From Tropicimonas marinistellae (lineage in GTDB: Bacteria > Pseudomonadota > Alphaproteobacteria > Rhodobacterales > Rhodobacteraceae), in the NCBI RefSeq assembly GCF_001509585.1, contig NZ_LNCI01000015.1:33073-97072 (forward strand): 64,000 nucleotides of DNA. The letters are read 5' to 3'. Position numbers and translations under genes: made by a program. This document shows, piece by piece, positions 16,570 through 24,743 of the stretch. Positions within the stretch are counted from its first letter, which is position 1. Every line of letters begins with the position of its first letter. The notes below the pieces were generated by a model. It ran no database searches. It was not told the DNA's origin and saw only the letters and a list, made by a program, of their open reading frames with translations.

Positions 16570-17496
16570 GTGATCGAAGTACATGCGCTCTCGAAGCACT
16601 TTGGCAGTCTTACCGCCGTTGACGAGATCAGCTTCACCATGCAGCCCGGCGAAGTTTTCGGTCTGCTCGGCCCGAATGGTGCCGGAAAGTCCACGACAAT
16701 CGACTGTATCTCCGGTCTGATCCCGCCAAGCTCGGGCCAGATCGCAATCGCCGGGAACGACCTCATCCGTGCGCCACGCGCCGCAAAGGCGCGGCTCGGC
16801 ATCGTGCCGCAGGAGATGGCCATCTACGAGGATCTCCCGGTGGTACAGAACCTGCGCTACTGGGGGTCGGCCTACGGACTGCGGGGGGCCAATCTGGCGG
16901 ACCGCGTTGCCGACGTGCTCGAGGTAATCGGGCTGGTCGACCGGGCGCATGACAAGCCGAAGGACTTCTCCGGCGGCATGAAGCGTCGCCTGAACTTCGG
17001 CTGCGGGATCGTGCATGAACCGGATGTGTTGCTGCTGGACGAGCCGACGGTCGGGGTCGATCCGCAATCGCGCGAGCGCCTTTTCGATATGGTGCGCGCC
17101 CAGATCGCCCGCGGGGCGTGCGTTCTCTACACCACGCATCACATGGAGGAGGCTGAGACGCTCTGTAACCGGATCGCCATCGTCGACCAGGGGCGCAAGA
17201 TTGCCGAGGGAACGCTGGCCGAACTGCGCGCGCAGGTGGGCGAACGCGACATCATCACCCTGACCGGGGCCTTCGCTCCCGGCCATACACTTGACGAGGC
17301 CTTGCCCGAGGGCGTTGCCGTTCTGCAATCGGAGGACTCACGTCTGACGCTTGAGGCCGAGGACGGTCCGGCGCGTCTCGCCACGCTTCTCGATGCGCTC
17401 TCACAAACCGGCGCCGAGGTGCGCGAGACGATAGTGCGGCGGCCGAACCTTGAAAGCCTGTTCCTGAAGCTCACCGGCGCCGAGCTGAGGGCCTGA
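16570..17496 (+). CDS. ABC-2-type exporter ATP-binding protein
   Basis: 308 residues from GTG 16570 (GGGAGG 9-14 nt upstream). Walker A 'GPNGAGKST' lies near residue 35. The signature is 'FSGGMKRRL' (an SGGM variant typical of DrrA/CcmA-like exporters), Walker B 'VLLLDEPTVGVD', and the switch His is in 'YTTHHMEEAE'. A ~80-residue C-terminal extension is typical of the DrrA/NodI branch. It powers the two permeases encoded directly downstream (3-bp gap). The substrate could be a drug, lipid or glycan; nothing in the sequence decides. Confidence 0.93.
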   Translation: MIEVHALSKHFGSLTAVDEISFTMQPGEVFGLLGPNGAGKSTTIDCISGLIPPSSGQIAIAGNDLIRAPRAAKARLGIVPQEMAIYEDLPVVQNLRYWGSAYGLRGANLADRVADVLEVIGLVDRAHDKPKDFSGGMKRRLNFGCGIVHEPDVLLLDEPTVGVDPQSRERLFDMVRAQIARGACVLYTTHHMEEAETLCNRIAIVDQGRKIAEGTLAELRAQVGERDIITLTGAFAPGHTLDEALPEGVAVLQSEDSRLTLEAEDGPARLATLLDALSQTGAEVRETIVRRPNLESLFLKLTGAELRA

Positions 17497-17499
17497 GAT

Positions 17500-18750
17500 A
17501 TGACCTTCCTCACCGCATCCATCCTTAAAAACCTCCGGCGGGTCGCCGCGCAGCCTTGGTCCGTCGCCATCTGGATCGGCGTGCCTCTGCTTGTCGGGAG
17601 CCTCCTTTCCGCCGTCATGGGCGGCTTGGACGGTGACACGCCGAAGGTCCACCTGCTGATCTCGGACGAAGACGGCTCGTTCCTGTCGGGTGCGCTGGTC
17701 GACATGTTGGCGCGCGAGGAATTCGGCGACCTCCTGATCCTCGAACCCTCGGCGACCAATTCCGGTCTGGCAATGCTCGACGAGGGCGATGCCACGGCGA
17801 TGCTGGTGATCCCGGACGGGTTCCAGAGGGCTTTTCTCAGGTCGGAGCCACAGGCGCTGCGTCTGGTCGTCAATCCTTTGCAGCAGATCCTGCCCGAGAT
17901 GGCCGAAGAGCTGACACGGTTGATCGCCGATTTCGGAAGCTACGTGCAACTGGCGTTTGGCCCGGAACTGGAGGTTGCGAGCCGGCTGGCGACCGATATC
18001 GAAACGGCCGGAGAGTCGGGGCCTGAGGCCGCGGCCGCGGTCGGCGACCTCGCCAGCGGTGTAGCGACCAAGCTTTTCCAGGCATTGCCGCATCTGACAA
18101 CTGCGCCGGTCGAAATCGCCGTGGAAACGACCGAGGGCGCGCGCGAGGCGAGTTTCACGTTGCTGTTCTTCCCTGGTCTCCTGATGATGTCGGTGATTTT
18201 CGCAGCGCAAGGCCTTGCCGAAGACCTGTGGCAGGAACGCGAGATGGGCACGCTGCGTCGGCTGCGCAGCACCGTTGCTCCGCTCGTGACCTTCCTTCTG
18301 GCGCGCGTTCTCGCGTCTGCCCTCGTGCTGATGCTCGTGATCCTTCCCTTGGCGCTCTTGGGCTTCGCAACGCTGGGGCTGGATTGGGCAAGCCTGCCGC
18401 TCACGCTCGCGTGGCTGGTTCTGGCTGGTCTGGTGCTCGCCGCGCTCGCCTCAATGATCCAGGTGCTGGCGCCGAGCCGTAAGGCGGGGGCACTCTTCTC
18501 CTCGCTGGTCTTCTTCCCGCTTCTGCTCGTGGGTGGCAGTTTCTTCCCGCTGGAGAGCATGCCGGATCTCCTTGCCGCGTTTGGGCGATTCACGCCGAAC
18601 GGAATGATGCTGGAGCCGCTGAAGGCATACCTGATCGGCACCGGCGATCTCGCCGGGTTTGGCCCGGTCCTTGCCGTCGCCCTCGCCGTCACACTCGCCC
18701 TGACCGCCGCAACCGCCTGGCGCTTGCAGGCAGGGTTCGCATCCCGCTGA
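17500..18750 (+). CDS. ABC-2-type exporter permease, subunit 1
   Basis: 416 residues. One N-terminal membrane helix (~20-40) is followed by a large extracytoplasmic domain of about 180 residues, then five or six C-terminal helices starting at 'FTLLFFPGLLMMSVIFAAQGLAEDLWQEREMGTLRRLRST'. The 'REMGTLRRL' coupling segment is typical of YhfA/YbhR-like ABC-2 permeases. It starts 3 bp after the ATPase stop and is followed by a second permease 12 bp downstream, implying a heterodimeric exporter. Confidence 0.9.
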   Translation: MTFLTASILKNLRRVAAQPWSVAIWIGVPLLVGSLLSAVMGGLDGDTPKVHLLISDEDGSFLSGALVDMLAREEFGDLLILEPSATNSGLAMLDEGDATAMLVIPDGFQRAFLRSEPQALRLVVNPLQQILPEMAEELTRLIADFGSYVQLAFGPELEVASRLATDIETAGESGPEAAAAVGDLASGVATKLFQALPHLTTAPVEIAVETTEGAREASFTLLFFPGLLMMSVIFAAQGLAEDLWQEREMGTLRRLRSTVAPLVTFLLARVLASALVLMLVILPLALLGFATLGLDWASLPLTLAWLVLAGLVLAALASMIQVLAPSRKAGALFSSLVFFPLLLVGGSFFPLESMPDLLAAFGRFTPNGMMLEPLKAYLIGTGDLAGFGPVLAVALAVTLALTAATAWRLQAGFASR

Positions 18751-18762
18751 CCGGAGGACATC

Positions 18763-19878
18763 ATGCACAGCATCTTCGCCAATATCTGGTTCATCGCCCG
18801 GAACGACCTGCTTTTCGCCTTGAAGGACCGCGCCACGCTTCTTTGGCTTGTGCTCATGCCGCCGGTGTTCTTCTTTTTCATCGGAAACATGACGGCTGGC
18901 GGGTTCGGTGCGATGATGTCGGGCTCGGAGATCGTGGTCGAAGCCCCCGCCGAAAACGATCCGAAAACGGACCGGTTTCTCGACCTCCTGACCGAAGGCG
19001 GTTTCATTCTTGCCGAAGCGGGTACGAATGCCCCGACTCTACGCCTATCCCCGTCGCCGAATGGTGCTGATGGACCGGTGGTCGCCACCTTTGTTGCCGG
19101 GGATCCGACGCCGGCCACAGAGTTCGAGGTTCTTCGGCTCCGGCGGGCGGCACTGACGCTTCAGGCGGAACTGGCCACGATCGCGGCACGTGGAGAGGCA
19201 CCATCTACCGTTGCCGCGTTCGCCAAAGAGCGCCGTCCGTTGACCGTCGAGATCGAGGCGGCTGGCCGGTTGGGCCGTGTGCCGTCCGGTTTCGAGCAGA
19301 CCATCCCCGGCATCCTGGTGATGTTCACGATGTTGGTCCTGCTGACATCCGGTGGCGTGCTTCTGCTGATGGAACGCGAACAGGGGATGCTGCGGCGACT
19401 GGCCTCCGCACCTCTCTCGCGGCGCGAGATCGTGGCCGGCAAATGGCTGGGACGGATGCTGCTCGCCCTTGCGCAGATTGGCTTTGCAATGCTTGTCGGC
19501 ACTCTAGTGTTCGGCATGGACTGGGGGCCGTCGCTGCCGGCCATCCTGCTGATCCTTCTCGGCTGGGCAGCCTTCTGCGCCTCGCTGGGGCTGCTCGTCG
19601 GGTCGCTTGGCCGGTCTCAAGGCGAGGTCGCAGGCCTTGGTATGCTGCTGACGATGATCATGGCCGCTCTCGGGGGCGCGTGGTGGCCCATCGAGGTCAC
19701 GCCGACCTGGATGCAAACGCTGCAAATGGTCGTTCCAACCGGCTGGACAATGGACGCAATGCACCGGTTGGTCAGCTTCGGCGATGCGCCGATCACGGCG
19801 CTTCCCCACCTTGCCGCGCTTCTGATCGCCGCCATCGCGATTGCAGGTCTCGCGGCGAAGTACTTCAGGTTCGACTGA
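18763..19878 (+). CDS. ABC-2-type exporter permease, subunit 2
   Basis: 371 residues with the same plan as subunit 1: helix near residues 25-42, a periplasmic domain, then C-terminal helices. The coupling motif is 'LLLMEREQGMLRRLASAPLSRREIVAGKWLGRM', and the last helices include 'GGAWWPIEVTPTWMQTLQMVVPTGW'. The start ATG has GGAGG upstream (CCGGAGGACATC). Together with 16570 and 17500 it forms a complete exporter; the DoxX-like gene follows after 56 bp. Confidence 0.9.
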   Translation: MHSIFANIWFIARNDLLFALKDRATLLWLVLMPPVFFFFIGNMTAGGFGAMMSGSEIVVEAPAENDPKTDRFLDLLTEGGFILAEAGTNAPTLRLSPSPNGADGPVVATFVAGDPTPATEFEVLRLRRAALTLQAELATIAARGEAPSTVAAFAKERRPLTVEIEAAGRLGRVPSGFEQTIPGILVMFTMLVLLTSGGVLLLMEREQGMLRRLASAPLSRREIVAGKWLGRMLLALAQIGFAMLVGTLVFGMDWGPSLPAILLILLGWAAFCASLGLLVGSLGRSQGEVAGLGMLLTMIMAALGGAWWPIEVTPTWMQTLQMVVPTGWTMDAMHRLVSFGDAPITALPHLAALLIAAIAIAGLAAKYFRFD

Positions 19879-19934
19879 AGTCGGACCACCGCCCCTTCCC
19901 AGCACCGATGGCACTTGGACCCGGAGATAATTCA

Positions 19935-20465
19935 ATGACGACGCAGACCATCATTCTCTGCCTGCTCCTGCTTCCGCTTCTCGCTTCATGGGTCATCGGA
20001 GGCGCCGAACGGGTAGGTTTCGGTGGCGTTCTCGGCATCGCCCTTGCATTCGCCTTCTTTGGCTTGGGGCAACTCGCGCAGACCGAGGCGGTGATGCAGA
20101 TGCTGCCGCACTTCGTCCCATTTTCGAGACACCTTGTCATCGCGATGGGCTTGATTGCTATCGCGATTGCCCTCGGGATTCTGCATCCGGCAAGCAGACG
20201 GCTGGCCGGATTGACGGCCATGGCTGTGCTCGTCGCCGTTTTCCCGGCCACTATCTCCGCCGCAATCAACCAGATCGGCATAGGGGGGCATACCTGGGGC
20301 GGCGTCTACCTGCTGATCCGCACTCCGCTTCAGGCTCTCCTGTTCTGGTGGGCTTGGTTTTTCACGGTTCGACCCGCCAAGGCCAATGTCTCTCTGGCGA
20401 TGACAAGGAGCCTTTTCTCTGTTGTAGAGAGCGGTACGTTCCGGACGGCAAGGAAGCGAACCTGA
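19935..20465 (+). CDS. DoxX-like four-helix membrane protein
   Basis: 176 residues from ATG 19935 (GGAG 9 nt upstream). The block 'LPHFVPFSRHLVIAMGLIAIAIALGILHPASRRLAGL' followed by 'AVFPATISAAINQ' and a closing helix 'LLFWWAWFF' matches the DoxX/DoxX-like arrangement, in which a Pro-rich loop sits between helices 1 and 2. Such proteins are linked to thiol or redox stress in some bacteria. It ends the exporter operon and converges on the TetR gene. Confidence 0.72.
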   Translation: MTTQTIILCLLLLPLLASWVIGGAERVGFGGVLGIALAFAFFGLGQLAQTEAVMQMLPHFVPFSRHLVIAMGLIAIAIALGILHPASRRLAGLTAMAVLVAVFPATISAAINQIGIGGHTWGGVYLLIRTPLQALLFWWAWFFTVRPAKANVSLAMTRSLFSVVESGTFRTARKRT

Positions 20466-20564
20466 TGCGAATTGGTTGAGTGGTCTTTCATCTGGTGTCT
20501 CACTCGGCGCTTTGGGCAACAAGGCGGCCGCACGCCGGTTGACCCATTCCGACGCTTCGTCACG

Positions 20565-21275
20565 CTAGACAGGCGGCCGAGTTGCCATTGTCGCCGGGAC
20601 CGCTTCAGGCCACCCAAAATCGGTCGTGCCATCGGGAAGCCCGAGAACCCGGTCGATGGTCAGGAAAGCCAGATCGAGTGCATCCTGAAGATCAACTGCC
20701 GCCTCGTCCGCCGCGGGCGTTCCACGCGCTTCGATGGCGCGCAACAGGGCATTGTCGAAGGATGAACTGAGAGTGATGATCATTTCGGCCGCGATGCCTG
20801 CGTTGGTCACCGACATCGTGTTTTCGCGGCAACCTTGTTCGATTATTCCGGTCAGGGCGGGTTTGGAAAACCGCATGACCGTTTCCTTGAACTTCGTAAG
20901 AAGGAAGTTGTTTTGATCCGCGTTCATCGCGCGGAAGAACTCGACTTGCCCGGGATAGTCGTGCTGCTTGAGATAGTCGGATCTCAGGTGAAGGAAGCTG
21001 CGAAGCCGCTCCACGGCGGACGATTCGGTATCCTCGGCAATCGCCTCCATGTTGCCGAAAACGATAGCTGCCATCCGGTCGAGAACGCCAAAGAGAAGCT
21101 CATCCTTGGACTTGAAGTGATGGTAAAAGCCACCCTTCGACACGCCTGCCATCTGCAGGATATCCGCCATGGTCGTGTCTTCGAACCCTTTGGAAAAGAA
21201 CAGCGCTTGGGCACAGTCGAGTAGTTGGTTCCGCCGCGCCTCGGGCTTCATGTTGGTGCGTCTTTTCTCGCTCAC
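20565..21275 (-). CDS. TetR/AcrR-family repressor
   Basis: 236 residues from GTG 21275 with AAAGGA 9 nt upstream. The N-terminal HTH 'TTMADILQMAGVSKGGFYHHFKSKDELL' (residues ~34-61) is standard TetR. The C-terminal helical domain (from ~70) senses an unknown ligand. Two palindromes immediately upstream (21292-21337) are likely autoregulatory operators and also lie before the divergent plus-strand genes. It converges on the DoxX-like gene at its 3' end. Confidence 0.92.
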   Translation of the reverse strand: MSEKRRTNMKPEARRNQLLDCAQALFFSKGFEDTTMADILQMAGVSKGGFYHHFKSKDELLFGVLDRMAAIVFGNMEAIAEDTESSAVERLRSFLHLRSDYLKQHDYPGQVEFFRAMNADQNNFLLTKFKETVMRFSKPALTGIIEQGCRENTMSVTNAGIAAEMIITLSSSFDNALLRAIEARGTPAADEAAVDLQDALDLAFLTIDRVLGLPDGTTDFGWPEAVPATMATRPPV

Positions 21276-21291
21276 TGAGGTTTTCCTTTAC

Positions 21292-21337
21292 AAACCGACC
21301 GCCGGTCTGCATATACAGACCAACAGTCGGTATATGC
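21292..21337. promoter_or_regulatory. Overlapping TetR operator palindromes
   Basis: GACCG-C-CGGTC (21297-21307) lies within a longer ACCGACCGCCGGT-like site. Beside it GCATATAC (21309-21316) and GTATATGC (21330-21337) form 8-bp arms around a GAC/GTC inner pair. GGTCTG/CAGACC links the two. The ACCGAC..GTCGGT half-sites are typical of TetR-family operators. The position directly before the GTG of the repressor supports autoregulation. Confidence 0.65.
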
Positions 21338-21436
21338 CGAATCGATTAACTGAACAACCCAATTCGCCGAGCGAAGCACCTTAATCCCAAGGGGTTAGGG
21401 CTGTGGCGCTCGCATTTTACGAACATGGAGAAGAGA

Positions 21437-21640
21437 ATGCTTGTTCCAACGATTTCAATTGAATGGCGACCTATTCCCCGCGTCCACAGCTGGCGTTCCG
21501 TATTCCAAACCCTGCTCTCGCGCGAAAGCGGTAGCGGTCCCGCTGCGGACCTCTCGCAAGCGCCGGGGACGCGCCATCTCAGGCGGGATATCGGAATTCT
21601 GCCCGAGACCGTGTCTCCGACCTATCTGGACCTGATGTAG
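21437..21640 (+). CDS. Small DUF1127-like protein
   Basis: 67 residues from ATG 21437 with GGAG about 6 nt upstream; an ATG at 21425 is an alternative. The N-terminal 'PRVHSWRSVFQTLLSRE' helix and 'TRHLRRDIGILPE' near residue 50 resemble the Arg-rich helix and the 'L-x-DIG' motif of DUF1127 proteins. The same LRRDIG core occurs in the small protein at 10478-10669. It is divergent from tetR and probably the first gene downstream of its operators. Confidence 0.5.
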   Translation: MLVPTISIEWRPIPRVHSWRSVFQTLLSRESGSGPAADLSQAPGTRHLRRDIGILPETVSPTYLDLM

Positions 21641-21844
21641 AGAGATGGCCTTGCTACTCGAAAAGAACCTGCGGGAGATCGGTTGTGCAAGCGCGTCTCC
21701 GGACAACGCCGGTCGCGCCGAAGCCCGCCCGATTGATGGCAGAGATGCTACACTCGCATTGCGGCAGGGGCGTTGCACGCCCTCCAAACCCGAACGGGAT
21801 TCAACCTCCGGACCGGAGGAAACACCTGCTCATGGAGCCCTGGA

Positions 21845-22960
21845 ATGAAACGACCTGACGTTGCATCGATTGGAGTCTTCGTGGCTCTCGCCCTTTTGAC
21901 CCTGACAGTGAAACTCGCCATGACCCCGGCGATCTCCCATTCGCAAGTTGCCGACCTGCCGCCGGTCCAGACGCCCGAGGGGGTAATGGTCGACACCGGT
22001 ATCGTGTCGCTTGAGCGTCTCACGCTCGGCGGGGTCGAGCAGACCGTCCTGATCCGTGGCCAGAGCGCCGACAACCCGGTCCTGCTGTTTCTTCATGGCG
22101 GACCCGGTGGCGCCATCATTCCCTGGGTACCGCTCTTCCAGACACCAGAGCTCGAAGCGGCGTTCACAGTTGTCCATTGGGACCAGCGCGGCGCGGGCAG
22201 TTCCTACAGCGATGCGCTCACAGCGGCCGATATCACGCCGGATCAGTTCGTGCGCGACACGCTGGAGCTGACCAACCTGTTGCGCGACCGGTTCGGTCAG
22301 GATCGGATATTCCTGGCCGGGCAATCCTGGGGCAGCGCCCTTGGGTTCATGACGATCGCCGAGGACAGCACGCCGTATCATGCCTTCATCGCGATCTCGG
22401 AGCGGGTCGCATGGGAGCGGAGCCACGAGATCGGCTTTGATTGGGTCAAGATGCAAGCCAGCAGCAATGGCGACGATGACATTCTGGCGGCGTTGCAGAA
22501 GATCGAACCCTTCGATGCGCTGGATGAGGCGGATCTCATCGTGCAAAGGCAGGCGGTCGCCCAGTACGGAGGCGGCGACTATCACACCGAGGGTCTCGAG
22601 GATCGCTACCTGGACTACGCGATTTCCGGGCAAAGCCCGTACTACAGCGAAGCGGATATCCAAGCCTACATGCCCGGCCTTGAGCTCTCCAGCAAGGCCA
22701 TCGAAAGCGCCGAGCTTCTCGCCGGCTACGACCTGTTCGAGAACTTTCCCAGTGCCACCATCCCTGTGCATTTCATCACCGGCACCGAGGACTGGAACAC
22801 GCCTGCCGTCCTGGCAAAAGCCTATCACGACGCGCTGGAGGCCCCGGACAAGAGCTTCACGGCGATCGACGGTGCGGCTCATATGGTCATGTTCGACCAA
22901 CCAGACGCCTGGACCGAGACGATGATCGCAATCAAGGATCGGACCCTGCTGTCCCGCTGA
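21845..22960 (+). CDS. Alpha/beta-hydrolase, proline iminopeptidase-like (S33)
   Basis: 371 residues from ATG 21845 (GGAG 8 nt upstream). An N-terminal hydrophobic segment (~10-30) suggests export or membrane anchoring. The oxyanion motif HGGPGG lies near residue 87. The nucleophile is Ser161 in 'GQSWGSALG'; the acid and base are consistent with Asp316 in 'TGTEDWNTP' and His346 in 'DGAAHMVMFDQP'. This is the arrangement of S33 aminopeptidases and related hydrolases. The cap region (~200-290) is rich in acidic residues. It leads into a membrane protein and a CPBP protease. Confidence 0.85.
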   Translation: MKRPDVASIGVFVALALLTLTVKLAMTPAISHSQVADLPPVQTPEGVMVDTGIVSLERLTLGGVEQTVLIRGQSADNPVLLFLHGGPGGAIIPWVPLFQTPELEAAFTVVHWDQRGAGSSYSDALTAADITPDQFVRDTLELTNLLRDRFGQDRIFLAGQSWGSALGFMTIAEDSTPYHAFIAISERVAWERSHEIGFDWVKMQASSNGDDDILAALQKIEPFDALDEADLIVQRQAVAQYGGGDYHTEGLEDRYLDYAISGQSPYYSEADIQAYMPGLELSSKAIESAELLAGYDLFENFPSATIPVHFITGTEDWNTPAVLAKAYHDALEAPDKSFTAIDGAAHMVMFDQPDAWTETMIAIKDRTLLSR

Positions 22961-23017
22961 CGCATCCAGCACAGCGCGAATGCACGGTCCACCCGCCCAA
23001 CCGCAGTGGAAACAGCC

Positions 23018-23599
23018 ATGATTAATCCCCTTGGAAAACCCGCCGGCATCGGCCTCGTCGCCCTTGGCGCAATTCTGCTGGTCCTGAACACATTCTCCGG
23101 TGACCTGTTCACCCTGTCGATGCATTGGTCGTTCTTCATCATGATCCCCGGAGCCCTGGTCATGGCACTAGGCATGATGACCGGTGATCAGACCAGGGCG
23201 CTCGCAACGCTCGGGATGGCAACACTCGTCACCGGTGCCGTCCTTGGCTACCAGGACTTGGCCAACCACTTCCAGAGCTGGGCTTACGCCTGGATCCTGA
23301 CTGGCCCCGTTGCCGCCGGGGCCGCTTGGTGGCTGTTCGGGATTGTCCATGACGATCCGGCAGCCATCGCCGACGGTCGCCCGCTTGTGTTCTTTGGCTT
23401 GCTGGCATTCCTCGCTGCCGCCGCCGTCTTCGAACTTGTGATCGGCATCAGCGGATACGGAATTCTGTCGAACCTGACCTTGGGGCTGGTTGCCGGGCTG
23501 ACCCTGATCGTCGCGGGTCTTGCCGTAGTTTTCAGGCCCGGCGACGGGACACGGCCGGTGGAGCGAATGGACAATCCGGAGGTCCTGGACAGTGAATAG
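23018..23599 (+). CDS. Six-helix membrane protein of unknown function
   Basis: 193 residues from ATG 23018 (an in-frame GTG at 23006 is possible). About six hydrophobic segments run through the protein, beginning 'GIGLVALGAILLVLN', with an acidic tail. No family motif was recognised. It lies 57 bp after the hydrolase gene, and its end overlaps the CPBP start by 8 nt, so the two are translationally coupled and probably act together. Confidence 0.7.
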   Translation: MINPLGKPAGIGLVALGAILLVLNTFSGDLFTLSMHWSFFIMIPGALVMALGMMTGDQTRALATLGMATLVTGAVLGYQDLANHFQSWAYAWILTGPVAAGAAWWLFGIVHDDPAAIADGRPLVFFGLLAFLAAAAVFELVIGISGYGILSNLTLGLVAGLTLIVAGLAVVFRPGDGTRPVERMDNPEVLDSE

Positions 23600-24368
23600 C
23601 GACACAGAAGCCCAATACGGATTGGGCAAGATCCTCCTCATTTGGGCGGCGGTCTCGATCCCGATGCCGATCCTCGCCTTTGGCGTGGCGCCCGCGATGG
23701 CGGAGATCGGATCCGTGGAGTGGATTCTCCTGGTTTGGTACCTGCTGATCGGCGGCATGGTCTGGCAGTTCGTCCTCTCGGTGATCTTGCTTTCACAGGA
23801 GCTCGAGCAATTCACCTGGACGGCCGTCAAGGAGCGCATCTGGCTGAAAGCGCCGCGAGACCCAAAGACAGGCGTGGCCAATTACTGGCTCTTTCTGTGG
23901 CTGATTCCGATGTTCGTCCTCTATGTGGCGCTCGAAGTATCGCCGATCGGAGTGTTCATCGGAGAGCTGATCCTCATTCCTTTCCCGGCCCTCGCAAACC
24001 TGCCTCTACTCGACCTGTCCATTCTGGCTGTGCCGGAGCTCGAAGGCGCCTGGTGGTTGGTCGGTGTTGCGCTGATCTCTTGCCTGTTCAACTACCTCCT
24101 CGGCGAGGAACTGTTGTTCCGGGGCGTGCTCCTGCCAAAGATGAACGGCGTTTTCGGCGACTGGGACTGGGTTGCGAACTCGGTGTTGTTTGCGCTGTAT
24201 CACCTGCACCGACCGACCCAGATGCTTGGCTTCATCCTCGGCACAATGGCCTGGGTCTGGCCTGCCAAACGTTTTCGGAGCATCTGGTTTCCCATCATCC
24301 TGCACGGCTTCGAGGGGACCTTCGTGATCATTGGCGCGATCTCCGTAGCGGCTGGGGTCGGGTTGTGA
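23592..24368 (+). CDS. CPBP-family intramembrane metalloprotease
   Basis: 258 residues from GTG 23592, which lies inside the end of the upstream gene. The motif EELLFRG begins at Glu172, followed by 'ALYHLHRPTQML' and 'IILHGFEG', which supply the His/Asn positions of the CPBP fold. About eight helices are predicted. This is the second CPBP protease of the window (first at 2269) and is not a close copy. Coupling to a membrane protein and a secreted S33-like hydrolase suggests processing of a membrane or exported substrate. Confidence 0.85.
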   Translation: MNSDTEAQYGLGKILLIWAAVSIPMPILAFGVAPAMAEIGSVEWILLVWYLLIGGMVWQFVLSVILLSQELEQFTWTAVKERIWLKAPRDPKTGVANYWLFLWLIPMFVLYVALEVSPIGVFIGELILIPFPALANLPLLDLSILAVPELEGAWWLVGVALISCLFNYLLGEELLFRGVLLPKMNGVFGDWDWVANSVLFALYHLHRPTQMLGFILGTMAWVWPAKRFRSIWFPIILHGFEGTFVIIGAISVAAGVGL

Positions 24369-24383
24369 TGCTGTCCACACCCT

Positions 24384-24743
24384 TCATTCGCGGCTACGGT
24401 TTGTCCTTGGTGTCAAAAGTGAGCGGTCCAAGTCGCCGGTTACGTGGTTTAGCTTCTCCACCTGTGGCAGGCGCAGGAGCTTGCGCCGGAGCCGGTCGAT
24501 CCGGTCGGGCTGGCCACGGGTAAGTTAAAGCATCGCCTGCAGAGTGACCGATGGGCCAGCCGCCCGGGGTGAAACGATGGCCGCCTCCCGCTCGATGGCA
24601 CCAATCTTTCGCAACCGCTGAACACGGCGCAGGCAGGCGGCGGCAGAGAGTCTGACTTTGCCTGAGAGTTGCTGCCCGGTCTGCCGGCTGTCGATACTGA
24701 GCAGCTCCAGCAGCTTCCGGTCGAAATCATCCAGCGTATCCAT
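24384..24743 (-). pseudogene. Broken Lrp/AsnC-family regulator
   Basis: From ATG 24743 (GAAGGG upstream) the frame encodes a clear AsnC winged helix: 'LDDFDRKLLELLSIDSRQTG', then 'LSAAACLRRVQRLRKIGAIEREAAIV'. After 'SVTLQAML' a TAA (24525-24527) stops it. The same frame continues as 'LTRGQPDRIDRLRRKLL' and 'LPQVEKLNHVTGDLD', the start of the AsnC effector domain, before a TGA at 24384. So there is an internal nonsense codon and the last ~50 residues of the effector domain are missing. This should be a non-functional relic or at most a free DNA-binding fragment. Confidence 0.8.
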
